Source: Chryseomicrobium excrementi (GTDB taxonomy: Bacteria > Bacillota > Bacilli > Bacillales_A > Planococcaceae). From it: a stretch of DNA of 64,000 nucleotides. The DNA is taken from the NCBI RefSeq assembly GCF_002798305.1, contig NZ_PCGR01000001.1:186001-250000 (forward strand), written 5' to 3'. The notes beneath the pieces are model-generated. The model did no database searches and was not told where the DNA came from. It saw only the letters and a program-made list of their open reading frames with translations. Made by a program: the position numbers and the translations under genes. The stretch's first letter is position 1. Each line of letters begins with the position of its first letter. Shown piece by piece: positions 1 through 8,793 of the stretch.

Positions 1-1
1 G

Positions 2-547
2 CTGTCCGTGTCGAACGAGATACTCAAATACTTCGAACGTATCCATTATTTGAAGAATGCCACGATTGAAGAACTGAAACAGATCAAAGGAGTGGGAACC
101 GTTAAAGCTGTACAATTACTCGCTGCTGTGGAGTTTGGAAGACGCCTTGCGACTCAAGACGTCCAGGACAAGGTGACGGTCCGGTCTCCAAAAGACGCAG
201 CCGATTACATCAAGCACGACTTGCATCACTTGATGCAAGAACATTTCATCATTTTATTTTTAAATGTAAAAAATCAAATCATTCATAAGCAAACCATTTT
301 TATCGGAGGACTTAGTGCCTCGATCGTGCATCCGAGGGAGGTGTTCCGAGAGGCGATAAAAAAATCCTGTGCTTCTATTATCGCCGTGCACAATCACCCA
401 AGTGGAAATCCAACTCCTAGTCCTGAAGACATCGCTGTGACGAAGCGACTACGGGATGCTGGCCAAATAATGGGTATCGAGTTGCTCGACCATCTCATTA
501 TCGGGGACCATCAGTTCATCAGTTTGAAAGAAAAGGGGTACATGTGA
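2..547 (+). CDS. radC: RadC-family JAMM/MPN+ protein, 5' end missing
   Basis: The reading frame is already open at the left edge, so the gene begins outside the window and only about 181 C-terminal residues are present. The helix-hairpin-helix segment typical of RadC is visible (IKGVGTVKAVQLLAA), followed by the JAMM zinc-protease signature HNHPSGNPTPSPED and the closing GIELLDHLIIGDH. The family is often called a DNA repair protein, but its biochemical role is unsettled. Its place just upstream of mreB matches Bacillus (maf-radC-mreB). A GTG at position 8 is only an internal valine codon in this interpretation, because family members extend a further ~50-60 residues upstream. Confidence 0.93.
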   Translation: MSVSNEILKYFERIHYLKNATIEELKQIKGVGTVKAVQLLAAVEFGRRLATQDVQDKVTVRSPKDAADYIKHDLHHLMQEHFIILFLNVKNQIIHKQTIFIGGLSASIVHPREVFREAIKKSCASIIAVHNHPSGNPTPSPEDIAVTKRLRDAGQIMGIELLDHLIIGDHQFISLKEKGYM

Positions 548-591
548 GACTGTATTATTTTACTTCTATCGTCTATAATGAACTTTATGAC

Positions 592-606
592 GTCACTTGG
601 AGTGAC
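592..606 (+). other. Short perfect hairpin in the mreB leader
   Basis: GTCACT-tgg-AGTGAC is a perfect 6-bp stem with a 3-nt loop, about 24 nt before the mreB start. It follows a TATAAT-like hexamer at 574-579 that may be the mreB -10 (its -35 is weak). No T-run follows, so it is not a terminator. It may affect mRNA stability or translation; the function is unknown. Confidence 0.4.
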
Positions 607-629
607 AGCGATAGAAAGGAAGTTGGAAC

Positions 630-1649
630 GTGTTTGGATTTGGAGCAAAAGATATCGGGATCGATTTAGGGACCGCTAATACACTTGTATTTATGAAGGG
701 GAAAGGCATCGTCTTGCGTGAGCCTTCCGTTGTAGCTAAAAATACGCAAACAAATGAAATCGTAGCTGTCGGGAACGACGCACGTAATATGATTGGCCGT
801 ACACCGGGGTCTATCGTAGCAATTCGTCCGATGAAAGACGGCGTTATTGCAGACTATGACACTACGTGGAAAATGATTGAATACTACATGAAAAACGGCT
901 TGAAAGCTGCTGGAAGTTCATGGAGTAAACCAAATGTCATGATCTGTGTGCCTTATGGTATTACATCTGTTGAACAACGTGCCGTCATCGATGCAGCGAA
1001 ACAAGCAGGTGCTCGTGACGCTGTGACGATTGAAGAACCATTTGCAGCAGCGATTGGTGCGAGTTTACCGGTTTGGGAACCAACAGGCTCTATGGTCGTC
1101 GATATTGGTGGAGGAACTACAGAAGTAGCCGTGATTTCACTTGGCGGTATCGTAACAAGCGAATCAGTACGAGTTGCAGGGGATGCGATGGATTCAGCTA
1201 TCACTAGCTACATTCGCAAAACTTACAATCTGACGATCGGTGAACGTACGGCAGAAGCTATCAAAATGGAAATCGGTTCAGCTCTAGTTATTGGTGAAGA
1301 AGATAAGATGGAGATTCGTGGACGTGACTTAGTAACAGGTCTACCGAAGACGATTGAAATCTCTTCTAAAGAAATCGCAGATGCTCTTCGCGAGTCGATT
1401 ACTACAATCATTGATGGTGTGAAGCGTACACTTGAAAAAACGCCTCCAGAATTGTCTGCGGACATCATGGAACGTGGGATTATGTTGACAGGCGGTGGCG
1501 CGTTACTGAAAAACTTGGACAAAGTGATCAGTGACGAGACGAACATGCCGGTCTTCATTGCAGAAGAGCCACTGGATTGTGTTGCTGTCGGAACAGGGAT
1601 GGCCCTCGATCACATGAATGAAATTCGCAAACAACAACCACGCCGATAA
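630..1649 (+). CDS. mreB: Rod-shape determining actin homologue MreB
   Basis: Bacterial actin that polymerises at the inner membrane face and steers cell-wall synthesis by the elongasome (MreCD, RodA, PBPs). At 339 residues it has the usual family length. The actin-fold phosphate-binding motifs are clear: [10 protein letters not shown] near residue 12 and [16 protein letters not shown] near residue 158. A GTG start is used, preceded by GAAAGGAAG about 7 nt upstream. It is first of mreB-mreC-mreD-minC-minD, spaced 12 nt from mreC. Presence of the full mre set implies a rod or rod-derived cell, or at least retention of lateral wall growth genes. Confidence 0.97.
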   Translation: MFGFGAKDIGIDLGTANTLVFMKGKGIVLREPSVVAKNTQTNEIVAVGNDARNMIGRTPGSIVAIRPMKDGVIADYDTTWKMIEYYMKNGLKAAGSSWSKPNVMICVPYGITSVEQRAVIDAAKQAGARDAVTIEEPFAAAIGASLPVWEPTGSMVVDIGGGTTEVAVISLGGIVTSESVRVAGDAMDSAITSYIRKTYNLTIGERTAEAIKMEIGSALVIGEEDKMEIRGRDLVTGLPKTIEISSKEIADALRESITTIIDGVKRTLEKTPPELSADIMERGIMLTGGGALLKNLDKVISDETNMPVFIAEEPLDCVAVGTGMALDHMNEIRKQQPRR

Positions 1650-1661
1650 GGAGACGTTGAC

Positions 1662-2561
1662 ATGCCATCATTATTTTCTGCTAAACGCTTAATCTTATTA
1701 TTGGTGGGCATGATCGTTCTTGTTGTGTTAATCAGTTTTACACTCCGCGGCCGCGACAACGCGAATCCTGCGGAGTCATTGATAAAGGATGTCGTTGGTT
1801 TTGGTCAATCTTTGGTTGCCAAACCAACGCATTTTGTCGTTGAACGTTATAAAAATGTCGAAGATTTTCTCCATACATATGAAGAAAATGAGCGTTTGAA
1901 GGCACGCATCCAAGACTACGCTGCTGTGCAAGCCGAAGTTCAACAGCTCCAGCAAGAGAATGCAGAGCTCAAAGAACTGACGGAAGTACAGGAGGACTTG
2001 AGCGATTATGAGCCGATTCGTGCTACAGTCATTGCACGAAACCCAGAGCAATGGGATGAAAAGATTATTTTAGACCGTGGAAAACTACACGGTGTATCCG
2101 CCAACATGGCTGTTATGACGGCACAAGGATTAATCGGAAAAGTAACGCTAGTTACGAACCGCACAGCTACTGTTGAGCTCGTCACGACACAAAATCCGAA
2201 CAACCGTATTTCGGCATTTGTTGCAGAAGACGAGACGATTTTCGGTTTGATCGAAGGCTATGACGAAGAGCGCCGCGAATTGATCCTGCGTCGCCTTGAT
2301 ACGAATGCAAAGATTGAAAAAGGGCAAAAAATCACGACATCAGGTCTAGGAGGCATCTTCCCGAAAGGTCTTTATATCGGAGAAGTGACGGAAGTGACTT
2401 CTGACGATCATGGTCTGACAAAACTTGCTTATGTAAAACCAGCTGATGATTTCCTGACTCTTAACCAAGTGATGATTGCGGCACGTACTGTGCCAATGGT
2501 CTCGGGTGAGGACGGCACAGCTGAAGGAGAACAAGCTGCGGAAGGAGAGGACAGTGAATGA
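1662..2561 (+). CDS. mreC: Cell shape protein MreC
   Basis: Bitopic membrane protein of the elongasome. An N-terminal transmembrane helix (about residues 8-27, LILLLVGMIVLVVLISF) is followed by a coiled coil rich in E, Q and L (about 65-110) and the extracellular double beta-barrel domain, with family landmarks VIARNPEQWDEKIILDRG and GLIGKVTLV. The C-terminal ~20 residues are highly acidic (GEDGTAEGEQAAEGEDSE), a low-complexity tail. Length 299, typical. It overlaps mreD by 4 nt (ATGA), indicating translational coupling. Confidence 0.95.
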   Translation: MPSLFSAKRLILLLVGMIVLVVLISFTLRGRDNANPAESLIKDVVGFGQSLVAKPTHFVVERYKNVEDFLHTYEENERLKARIQDYAAVQAEVQQLQQENAELKELTEVQEDLSDYEPIRATVIARNPEQWDEKIILDRGKLHGVSANMAVMTAQGLIGKVTLVTNRTATVELVTTQNPNNRISAFVAEDETIFGLIEGYDEERRELILRRLDTNAKIEKGQKITTSGLGGIFPKGLYIGEVTEVTSDDHGLTKLAYVKPADDFLTLNQVMIAARTVPMVSGEDGTAEGEQAAEGEDSE

Positions 2562-3082
2562 TTCGAGTTCTTGTCGTCTTCGTCGCGGTTTTTCTCTTTT
2601 ATATGGAGCCTGTCTTTGGACTCCTTTCACCCGTTAGTATAGGGCAAGAGTTCTATATTTTAGTTCCTCGTTTTTTACTAATCTACTTGGTATTCGTGGC
2701 GATTTACTACAATCGAAAGCGGGCCATCTTGTTCGGTGTGATTTTTGGTCTCTTGTATGATGTGTTTTTCATTGATATTATTGGATTGTATACCTTTATT
2801 TATCCGATCCTGATTTTCACTAGTGTGTGGGTGATGCGCTACATTCATTTGAATGTGTTGACACTCTCGCTTTTGATTTTACTTTTATTAGCAGGATTGG
2901 AGTCGTTGCTGTTCGTGTTCAATACGATTATCGGCACGACGACATTAGTCTTTGATGAGTTTTTACAGCTACGTCTGATTCCAACCATGATCGCAAACTT
3001 TGTGTTTGTCGCCGTCATGGGCTGGTTCTTCAAGTGGCTGCTCGTCCAGCGGTACGAACAAAAATATCACGTTAACACATGA
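2558..3082 (+). CDS. mreD: Rod-shape determining membrane protein MreD
   Basis: A 174-residue, very hydrophobic protein with about five predicted transmembrane helices and few charged residues except the basic C-terminus (LVQRYEQKYH). Size, hydrophobicity and position between mreC and minC identify it as MreD, the multi-pass partner of MreC in the elongasome. The start overlaps the mreC stop (ATGA) and its own stop overlaps minC in the same way, so mreC, mreD and minC are probably translated as a coupled set. Confidence 0.93.
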   Translation: MIRVLVVFVAVFLFYMEPVFGLLSPVSIGQEFYILVPRFLLIYLVFVAIYYNRKRAILFGVIFGLLYDVFFIDIIGLYTFIYPILIFTSVWVMRYIHLNVLTLSLLILLLLAGLESLLFVFNTIIGTTTLVFDEFLQLRLIPTMIANFVFVAVMGWFFKWLLVQRYEQKYHVNT

Positions 3083-3771
3083 TAGATGGGGTGAAGTGTT
3101 TGTCGAAACAACAAGGAATCACCATCCGAGGCACAAAAGATGGACTCGTCATGCGCTTCGATGACCAAATGGGCTATCAGGAGCTGCTCATTGAACTGAA
3201 TGCAAAACTCAATGAGGGAGCATTCGATGGCCAAGCCGAGATGACCGTCCAATTAGGCCACCGGTATTTAACAAATGAACAGAAAAAAGATCTGATTCAG
3301 CTGATTGAGAAGAATCAGAAGATCCGCATCACTAAAGTACAAAGTGAAGTCATCACCGTCGAAGAATGCAACCAGCGTTTGATTGAGAAGCAGTCCGAGA
3401 CGTATGTCGGCATCGTTCGTTCCGGTCAAATTGTCCGAGCACAAGGAGATCTCGTCGTCATTGGAGACATCAATCCGAATGGTCGCGTCATCGCAGGGGG
3501 CAACATTTACGTGTTGGGCCGTCTCAAGGGGATTGCTCACGCGGGTGCGAATGGCAATCGCAATGCGGTGATTGCAGCGAGCTGGTTGGAAGCGACACAT
3601 CTTCAAATTGATGACGTCCTCGAGACGATGACGGACGAACTTACAGTACTTTCTGAACATCCTGAAATGGAATGCGCGTATTTACATACAACAGGGAGGT
3701 TGGTCATCGACCGACTCCAAGAATTAAGACGGATTCGTCCGGACATCTCGACGTTTAAAGGAGGAAGCTAA
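3079..3771 (+). CDS. minC: Septum site-determining protein MinC
   Basis: Inhibitor of FtsZ assembly that keeps division away from the poles, recruited by MinD. The N-terminal half (about residues 1-100) is the FtsZ-interacting domain. The C-terminal half (about 110-215) shows the glycine-rich right-handed beta-helix pattern (VVIGDINPNGRVIAGGNIYV, then GRLKGIAHAGANGN), which dimerises and binds MinD. Length 230, usual. The ATG overlaps mreD; minD follows after one base. As in other Bacillales, no minE is seen beside it. Confidence 0.94.
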   Translation: MIDGVKCLSKQQGITIRGTKDGLVMRFDDQMGYQELLIELNAKLNEGAFDGQAEMTVQLGHRYLTNEQKKDLIQLIEKNQKIRITKVQSEVITVEECNQRLIEKQSETYVGIVRSGQIVRAQGDLVVIGDINPNGRVIAGGNIYVLGRLKGIAHAGANGNRNAVIAASWLEATHLQIDDVLETMTDELTVLSEHPEMECAYLHTTGRLVIDRLQELRRIRPDISTFKGGS

Positions 3772-3772
3772 T

Positions 3773-4573
3773 GTGGGACAAGCAATCGTAATTACTTCAG
3801 GTAAAGGGGGCGTGGGCAAGACCACGTCTACAGCCAACCTGGGAACTGCATTGGCTTTACAAGGCAAAAAAGTTTGTCTGGTGGATACTGACATCGGTCT
3901 CCGCAATTTAGATGTAGTCCTCGGACTTGAAAACCGCATCATCTATGATTTAGTAGACGTAGTGGAAGGGCGTTGCAAAGTGCATCAAGCCCTTGTGAAA
4001 GACAAGCGCTTCGATGACAAATTGTTCTTGTTGCCGGCTGCTCAAACTGCTGACAAGCATGCCGTGTCACCGGAACAAATGAAAGAACTAATTACTGAGC
4101 TTAAGCAAGACTATGATTATATCTTGATAGACTGCCCTGCGGGTATCGAGCAAGGCTACAAGAACGCTGTTGCAGGTGCGGATCAAGCTATCGTTGTCAC
4201 GACTCCAGAGATTTCTGCAGTGCGTGACGCGGACCGTATCATTGGACTCCTTGAGCAAGAACCAAATCTAGAACCGCCTAAATTGATCATCAACCGAATC
4301 CGTCAGCACTTGATGGATAAAGGCGAAGCATTAGATGTCAATGAAATCACCACACACTTATCGATTGATCTTCTTGGAATCGTTGCAGATGACGAGCGTG
4401 TCATCAGTTCCTCAAACAAAGGGGAGCCAATCGTTATGGATCCGACGACCAAGGCAGCTCAAGGCTACCGCAATATCGCCCGTCGTATCTTAGGTGAATC
4501 TGTGCCTTTGATGTCCATGACCGATTCTAAAGGCGGCGTATTCTCGAAGCTGAAATCGATTTTTACAAAATAA
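3773..4573 (+). CDS. minD: Septum site-determining ATPase MinD
   Basis: ParA/MinD-type ATPase that binds membrane as an ATP dimer and recruits MinC. The deviant Walker A motif GKGGVGKTT lies at residues 10-18, the switch region DTDIGLRNLD follows, and the C-terminus (GGVFSKLKSIFTK) is the amphipathic membrane-targeting helix. GTG start, with GGAGG 8-12 nt upstream. 266 residues, typical. Last gene of the mre-min operon; a strong terminator follows. In spore-formers spoIVFA-spoIVFB come next; here only a relic remains. Confidence 0.96.
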   Translation: MGQAIVITSGKGGVGKTTSTANLGTALALQGKKVCLVDTDIGLRNLDVVLGLENRIIYDLVDVVEGRCKVHQALVKDKRFDDKLFLLPAAQTADKHAVSPEQMKELITELKQDYDYILIDCPAGIEQGYKNAVAGADQAIVVTTPEISAVRDADRIIGLLEQEPNLEPPKLIINRIRQHLMDKGEALDVNEITTHLSIDLLGIVADDERVISSSNKGEPIVMDPTTKAAQGYRNIARRILGESVPLMSMTDSKGGVFSKLKSIFTK

Positions 4574-4581
4574 GTTAGAAT

Positions 4582-4613
4582 GCCAGGAGCTACTAAGCTC
4601 TTGGCGTTTTTTT
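4582..4613 (+). terminator. Rho-independent terminator after minD
   Basis: GCCAGGAGCT-acta-AGCTCTTGGC is a 10-bp stem (one G-U pair) followed by GTTTTTTT. Confidence 0.85.
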
Positions 4614-4699
4614 GTGAAGTTTAGTTGGGTGTGAGAAGTTCCCAGGGGTTATTTCGTTAAAGAGTTAACTTGGATTATGCGAATAAGCTTTTTTGGAGG

Positions 4700-4810
4700 T
4701 GGCACGATTCGGTCCTATGGTGGCACGATTTGGCTTAGACTTGGCACGATTTTTTGATGGTGGCACATTTCTCAGAGGTTGCCGCGATTCGCCTAAATCC
4801 TGTCGCGAAC
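4700..4810 (+). repeat. Degenerate ~21-nt array, TGGCACGATT core
   Basis: The core TGGCACGATT occurs at 4700-4709, 4721-4730 and 4742-4751, then decays: TGGCACATTT at 4761, TGCCGCGATT at 4780, TGTCGCGAAC at 4801. Step sizes are 21, 21, 19, 19 and 21 nt. The sequence between cores is not conserved. It lies between the minD terminator and the spoIVFB relic, where the missing spoIVFA and the spoIVFB N-terminus would have been. Compare arrays at 9701 and 24355, which have other cores but the same period. Confidence 0.7.
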
Positions 4811-4876
4811 CTCCTAAGTCCAACACCCCAAAGTAACTCTAAACCTCTTAATTTAGGTATAGTCTCTCACACATAG

Positions 4877-5271
4877 AGCATACAGTTTGGAGGCCGAAAC
4901 GAATGGACCGGGTATATTCAGTGGACCAAAGCAAAGCAACTCTTCGTCTACAGTGGAGGGCCGCTTGCAACTGTTGAATTGATCGCGCTGATTTTAGCCA
5001 TGCCGCTTCCTATCCCTCATCAAATTCTACAAATCCAGTGGTGGATCTTACTCGTAAACTTACTGCCATCCCACCACTAGACGGAGGGAACATGGTACAC
5101 ATCCTGTTTTCAAAAACCCGCTTTCAATCAATTGCGAACAGACTCTTCTACGCTGCGCTCATCGTAACGTCGCTCTTCGCTGCCAATCAGTTTTTTCTTG
5201 AAGCGAATGCATTTCCGATAGTTGTTGTAGGTGTACTTCTTTATGAAAACTATCTCCGTATAAAGTCTTGA
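4877..5271 (+). pseudogene. spoIVFB: Decayed spoIVFB (intramembrane zinc metalloprotease)
   Basis: SpoIVFB is the S2P-type protease that activates pro-sigma-K in the mother cell. The frame starting 4877 reads SIQFGGRNEW ... KQLFVYSGGPLATVELIAL ... WWILLVNLLP, matching the family's FGG...GPL...NLLP pattern. It then runs into a stop at 5078. The frame -1 relative to it continues immediately with PPLDGGNMVHILFSK and reads to the stop at 5271. Restoring one base near 5068 gives NLLPIPPLDGG, the second metal-binding motif. The HExxH-bearing N-terminus is gone, and spoIVFA is absent. The position between minD and rplU is exactly that of the intact gene in Bacillus. Confidence 0.88.
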
Positions 5272-5297
5272 CGCTCGCGTCTCGTTTGTGGTATTCT
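5268..5297 (+). promoter_or_regulatory. Probable rplU operon promoter
   Basis: -35 TTGACG at 5268-5273 and -10 TATTCT at 5292-5297, spacer 18 nt. The -35 overlaps the TGA stop of the spoIVFB relic (5269-5271), so the relic's 3' end doubles as promoter sequence. Confidence 0.65.
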
Positions 5298-5302
5298 ATT
5301 TG

Positions 5303-5413
5303 ATGTTAGTCTTTGTAGCACCTGTGGCTGCAACCGCACTGAGAAGGTTCAAGTATTCCGTTTGGAATCACCTGATGGCAGGCGAGTCTAAGTATATGAG
5401 GAGGTGCAGGAAT
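5303..5413 (+). promoter_or_regulatory. Ribosomal protein L21 leader
   Basis: The roughly 110 nt between promoter and rplU start contains pairable blocks (for example GCACCTG ... near 5319 and AGGAGGTGC near 5399) typical of the L21 leader found before rplU-prp-rpmA in Bacillales, thought to mediate feedback by a ribosomal protein. The identification rests on position, length and partial base pairing; a covariance-model search was not possible. Confidence 0.6.
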
Positions 5414-5722
5414 ATGTACGCAATTATTGAAACTGGTGGTAAACAAATCAAAGTTGAGGCTGGTCAAGAGATCTACATCGAGAAATTGAATGTAGAAGCT
5501 GATGAGACTGTAACATTTGATAAAGTTTTATTCGTTGGTGGTGACGATGTGAAAGTTGGGGCTCCATTCGTGGAAGGCGCAACTGTAACAGCGAAAGCCG
5601 TGAAGAATGGTAAGGCTAAGAAAATTACTGTCTTCAAATACAAAGCGAAGAAAAACTACCGTAAAAAGCAAGGTCACCGTCAACCGTACACGAAATTAGT
5701 TGTTGACGCAATCAACCTATAA
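5414..5722 (+). CDS. rplU: 50S ribosomal protein L21
   Basis: Large-subunit protein binding 23S rRNA with L20. Starts [20 protein letters not shown] and ends in a basic block ([19 protein letters not shown]), both hallmarks of bL21; 102 residues. An in-frame opening extends upstream to 5288, but the ATG at 5414, behind GAGGTGCAGG, matches the family start and the upstream part is leader RNA. First gene of rplU-prp-rpmA. Confidence 0.97.
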   Translation: MYAIIETGGKQIKVEAGQEIYIEKLNVEADETVTFDKVLFVGGDDVKVGAPFVEGATVTAKAVKNGKAKKITVFKYKAKKNYRKKQGHRQPYTKLVVDAINL

Positions 5723-5724
5723 TC

Positions 5725-6364
<640 letters not shown>

Positions 6365-6376
6365 GCTTATCGGTTA

Positions 6377-6406
6377 AAAGGACTGCACTTGCAGTCCTTT
6401 TTCTTT
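6377..6406 (+). terminator. Terminator after rpmA
   Basis: AAAGGACTGC-actt-GCAGTCCTTT, a perfect 10-bp stem, followed by TTCTTTT. Confidence 0.9.
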
Positions 6407-6410
6407 TGAA

Positions 6411-6428
6411 CACTGTACGCATACAGTG
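6411..6428. promoter_or_regulatory. Perfect palindrome upstream of spo0B-obg promoter
   Basis: CACTGTA-cgca-TACAGTG has 7-bp perfect arms with a 4-nt centre, directly after the rpmA terminator and 22 nt before a TATAAT. The layout resembles a dimeric repressor or activator operator. The responsible regulator is not recognised. Confidence 0.4.
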
Positions 6429-6456
6429 GAATTATTCCACCTCACAAGGGTATAAT
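6428..6456 (+). promoter_or_regulatory. Probable spo0B-obg promoter
   Basis: -10 TATAAT at 6451-6456, 31 nt before the ATG at 6487. The -35 region is poor (GGAATT at 6428-6433, 17-nt spacer), which may mean activator dependence; compare the palindrome just upstream. Confidence 0.5.
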
Positions 6457-6486
6457 TAAGACACATTCGCTGTGGAGTTGAGAGAA

Positions 6487-7017
6487 ATGAGAGACACCAT
6501 TGAAATCAATGATCTATTGCGCACTATCAATCATGATGCGCTGAATCGGCTGCAGGTGATGCAGATGAATCTAGATTTAGGTCGCACGGAAGAAGTGCGT
6601 CGTCTAATCGAAGAATATTCGTTGCGTTGCCAACACTTTTTTAGGCTGAACAATGTAGGGTTCAAGAAGACCAACAACTGGTTGGAAACGATTCATATGC
6701 ATCATCCGGAGCTGAAAGCCACGTATGAAGTGGTCGGGAACCGCAAAGCAACGGTGGAACAAGACGAAGAAATGGTCCTGATGTTCCAAGCGTTCACCGC
6801 TCAGATGAAAGAGCGGTTTATCGGGTACCAGGATCAATTGATGCACGTGGTGTTTTCTATGGATACCCCTCTTCATATTTCCATTCAGTATGTCGGCAAT
6901 TGGTCGGACTTGAAAGGAATCTCTTGTGGACAGGATACCGAGTTTACAACGGAAGTACAGGAATATACAAAAACCTCTCTGAAGCTAGAAGTAGTGGAGC
7001 GAAGAGAACAGGAGTGA
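6487..7017 (+). CDS. spo0B: Spo0B-like phosphotransferase
   Basis: Spo0B relays phosphate from Spo0F to Spo0A in the sporulation phosphorelay. The N-terminal helical hairpin carries [20 protein letters not shown], with His16 in the NHD-N-LQ context of the phosphorylated histidine of B. subtilis Spo0B. The rest (about 60-176) is weakly conserved, as expected for the degenerate ATPase-like domain. 176 residues, about family length. The ATG at 6487 is preferred over GTG at 6472 because GTGGAG lies ~9 nt upstream. It sits just before obg, as in Bacillus. Unlike five other sporulation loci in this window it is open and keeps the key residue. Confidence 0.8.
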   Translation: MRDTIEINDLLRTINHDALNRLQVMQMNLDLGRTEEVRRLIEEYSLRCQHFFRLNNVGFKKTNNWLETIHMHHPELKATYEVVGNRKATVEQDEEMVLMFQAFTAQMKERFIGYQDQLMHVVFSMDTPLHISIQYVGNWSDLKGISCGQDTEFTTEVQEYTKTSLKLEVVERREQE

Positions 7018-7021
7018 GAAC

Positions 7022-8311
7022 ATGTTTGTCGATCACGTGAAGATTTACTTAAAAGGCGGTGACGGCGGAGATGGCATGGTTGCCTTCCGTCGTGAAAAGT
7101 ATGTACCAAATGGAGGACCAGCTGGTGGAGACGGCGGTCGCGGCGGGAACGTCGTATTTGAAGTAGACGAAGGTCTTCGTACGTTAATGGATTTCCGTTT
7201 CAAGCGTCACTTTAAAGCGGACCGTGGAGAACACGGTGCGACTAAAGGCATGCACGGTCGCGGAGCACAAGACATGGTTGTTAAAGTGCCACCGGGTACC
7301 GTCGTTATCAACGAAGAGACAGGAGACATCCTTGCAGATCTAGTTGAGCACGGTCAACAAAAGACAATCGCTAAAGGTGGACGTGGAGGCCGCGGAAACA
7401 TCCGTTTCGCCACACCACAAAACCCTGCACCAGAGCTGTCTGAAAAAGGCGAGCCTGGCCAAGAGTTAAACGTTATTTTAGAACTGAAAGTATTAGCAGA
7501 TGTGGGTCTAGTCGGGTTCCCGAGTGTAGGAAAATCCACATTATTATCGGTTGTCTCAGCAGCGAAGCCAAAAATCGGTGCCTACCACTTCACAACCATC
7601 GTACCAAACCTTGGAATGGTCGATATGGAAGACAACCGAAGCTTTGTTATGGCCGATCTACCAGGTCTGATTGAAGGTGCATCTGAAGGTGTCGGACTTG
7701 GTCACCAGTTCTTAAAGCATATCGAGCGTACGCGTGTTATTGTGCATGTGATTGATATGTCGGGAATGGAAGGGCGCGACCCGTATGAAGATTACGTCAC
7801 GATCAACGAAGAGTTGAAGAACTACAATCTTCGCTTGACAGAACGCAAACAAATTATTGTCGCGAACAAGATGGATATGCCAGATGCAGAAGAAAATCTG
7901 CAGGCATTTAAAGAAAAAGTCGGAGCGGATGTTGAAATCTTCCCGATTTCAGCTGTGTCTCGCCAAGGCCTACAGCCTCTGCTGTATGCAATCGCGACAG
8001 CTCTTGAAACGGCACCAGAATATCCACTTCATGAAGTAGTGGAAGAAGCATCGGATAAATCCGTTCTTTATAAACACGAGGCGTCTAAAGACGATTTCGT
8101 GATTACTCGTGATGATGACGGTGCATTCGTGTTGTCTGGCGGTACGGTAGAGCGCGTCTTCAAGATGACGGACTTCTCTCGTGAGGAATCGATTCGTCGC
8201 TTTGCACGTCAGTTACGTGGAATGGGAATTGATGATGCACTTCGTGAGCGCGGTGCGAAAGACGGCGACACCGTTCGTCTTCTAGAATTTGAATTCGAAT
8301 TTATTGAATAG
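7022..8311 (+). CDS. obgE: Ribosome-associated GTPase Obg
   Basis: Essential GTPase in 50S assembly and stress signalling. The glycine-rich N-terminal Obg fold (residues 1-158: [20 protein letters not shown]) is followed by the G domain with GFPSVGKST (P-loop), [12 protein letters not shown] and NKMD, and a C-terminal OCT domain (about 340-429). 429 residues, typical. It lies 4 nt after spo0B and probably shares its transcript. Confidence 0.97.
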   Translation: MFVDHVKIYLKGGDGGDGMVAFRREKYVPNGGPAGGDGGRGGNVVFEVDEGLRTLMDFRFKRHFKADRGEHGATKGMHGRGAQDMVVKVPPGTVVINEETGDILADLVEHGQQKTIAKGGRGGRGNIRFATPQNPAPELSEKGEPGQELNVILELKVLADVGLVGFPSVGKSTLLSVVSAAKPKIGAYHFTTIVPNLGMVDMEDNRSFVMADLPGLIEGASEGVGLGHQFLKHIERTRVIVHVIDMSGMEGRDPYEDYVTINEELKNYNLRLTERKQIIVANKMDMPDAEENLQAFKEKVGADVEIFPISAVSRQGLQPLLYAIATALETAPEYPLHEVVEEASDKSVLYKHEASKDDFVITRDDDGAFVLSGGTVERVFKMTDFSREESIRRFARQLRGMGIDDALRERGAKDGDTVRLLEFEFEFIE

Positions 8312-8337
8312 TAGTCAGTAGGAAAGGCGGAGCGAAC

Positions 8338-8793
8338 GTGAAGGATGTAACCAACCAGCATTTTTATTTGGTGCGTGAAGACGTACTGACAGAAGCAATG
8401 CAGAAGACGCTTGAAGCAAAAGCGCTTCTCCAAAATGGCAAGGTGAATTCAATTTGGGACGCTGTGAAGGAAGTCGATCTTTCTCGCAGTGCCTTCTATA
8501 AATACCGGGACGCCGTCTTTCCGTTCCACTCCATCGTGCAAGAGCGCATCTTAACAGTGTTCTTGCAGTTGGAGGACCGTGAGGGAACACTTGCCCGGTT
8601 GTTGCAGCTCGTTGCAGAAAGTCAGTGCAATGTGCTGACGATTCACCAGACGATCCCGATCCAAGGGCGCGCAAGTGTCACTTTATCCTTAGATGTCACA
8701 GCGATGAGCAAAGACATCAACGAGTTTTTAACAGAAATGAAGCGTCTTGACTTCGTGGAGACTGCGGATGTCATCAGTTCGGGGGCATTCTAA
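8338..8793 (+). CDS. pheB: ACT-domain protein PheB
   Basis: Small protein found next to pheA in Bacillales. The N-terminal ~65 residues resemble a helix-turn-helix ([19 protein letters not shown]) and the C-terminal half (about 70-147) is an ACT domain ([18 protein letters not shown]), a fold that usually binds amino acids. GTG start behind AAAGGCGGAG. The stop overlaps the pheA ATG by one base. Once annotated as chorismate mutase; the catalytic role is doubtful. Confidence 0.88.
   Translation: MKDVTNQHFYLVREDVLTEAMQKTLEAKALLQNGKVNSIWDAVKEVDLSRSAFYKYRDAVFPFHSIVQERILTVFLQLEDREGTLARLLQLVAESQCNVLTIHQTIPIQGRASVTLSLDVTAMSKDINEFLTEMKRLDFVETADVISSGAF

Noticed and set aside
3268-3660. Minus-strand 130-codon ORF inside minC
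   Set aside because: Shadow of minC; no start signals and no recognisable domain.
4700-4810. CRISPR-like spacing in the ~21-nt arrays
   Set aside because: Repeated words are only 8-10 nt, degenerate, with ~11-nt gaps and no cas genes; CRISPR repeats are longer and uniform.
6411-6428. LexA/SOS box reading of CACTGTA-cgca-TACAGTG
   Set aside because: It resembles the enterobacterial CTGT-N8-ACAG box, but Firmicutes LexA recognises a different GAAC...GTTC-type site.
8315-8674. Minus-strand 119-codon ORF over pheB
   Set aside because: Antisense to a clear ACT-domain gene; composition typical of a shadow frame.
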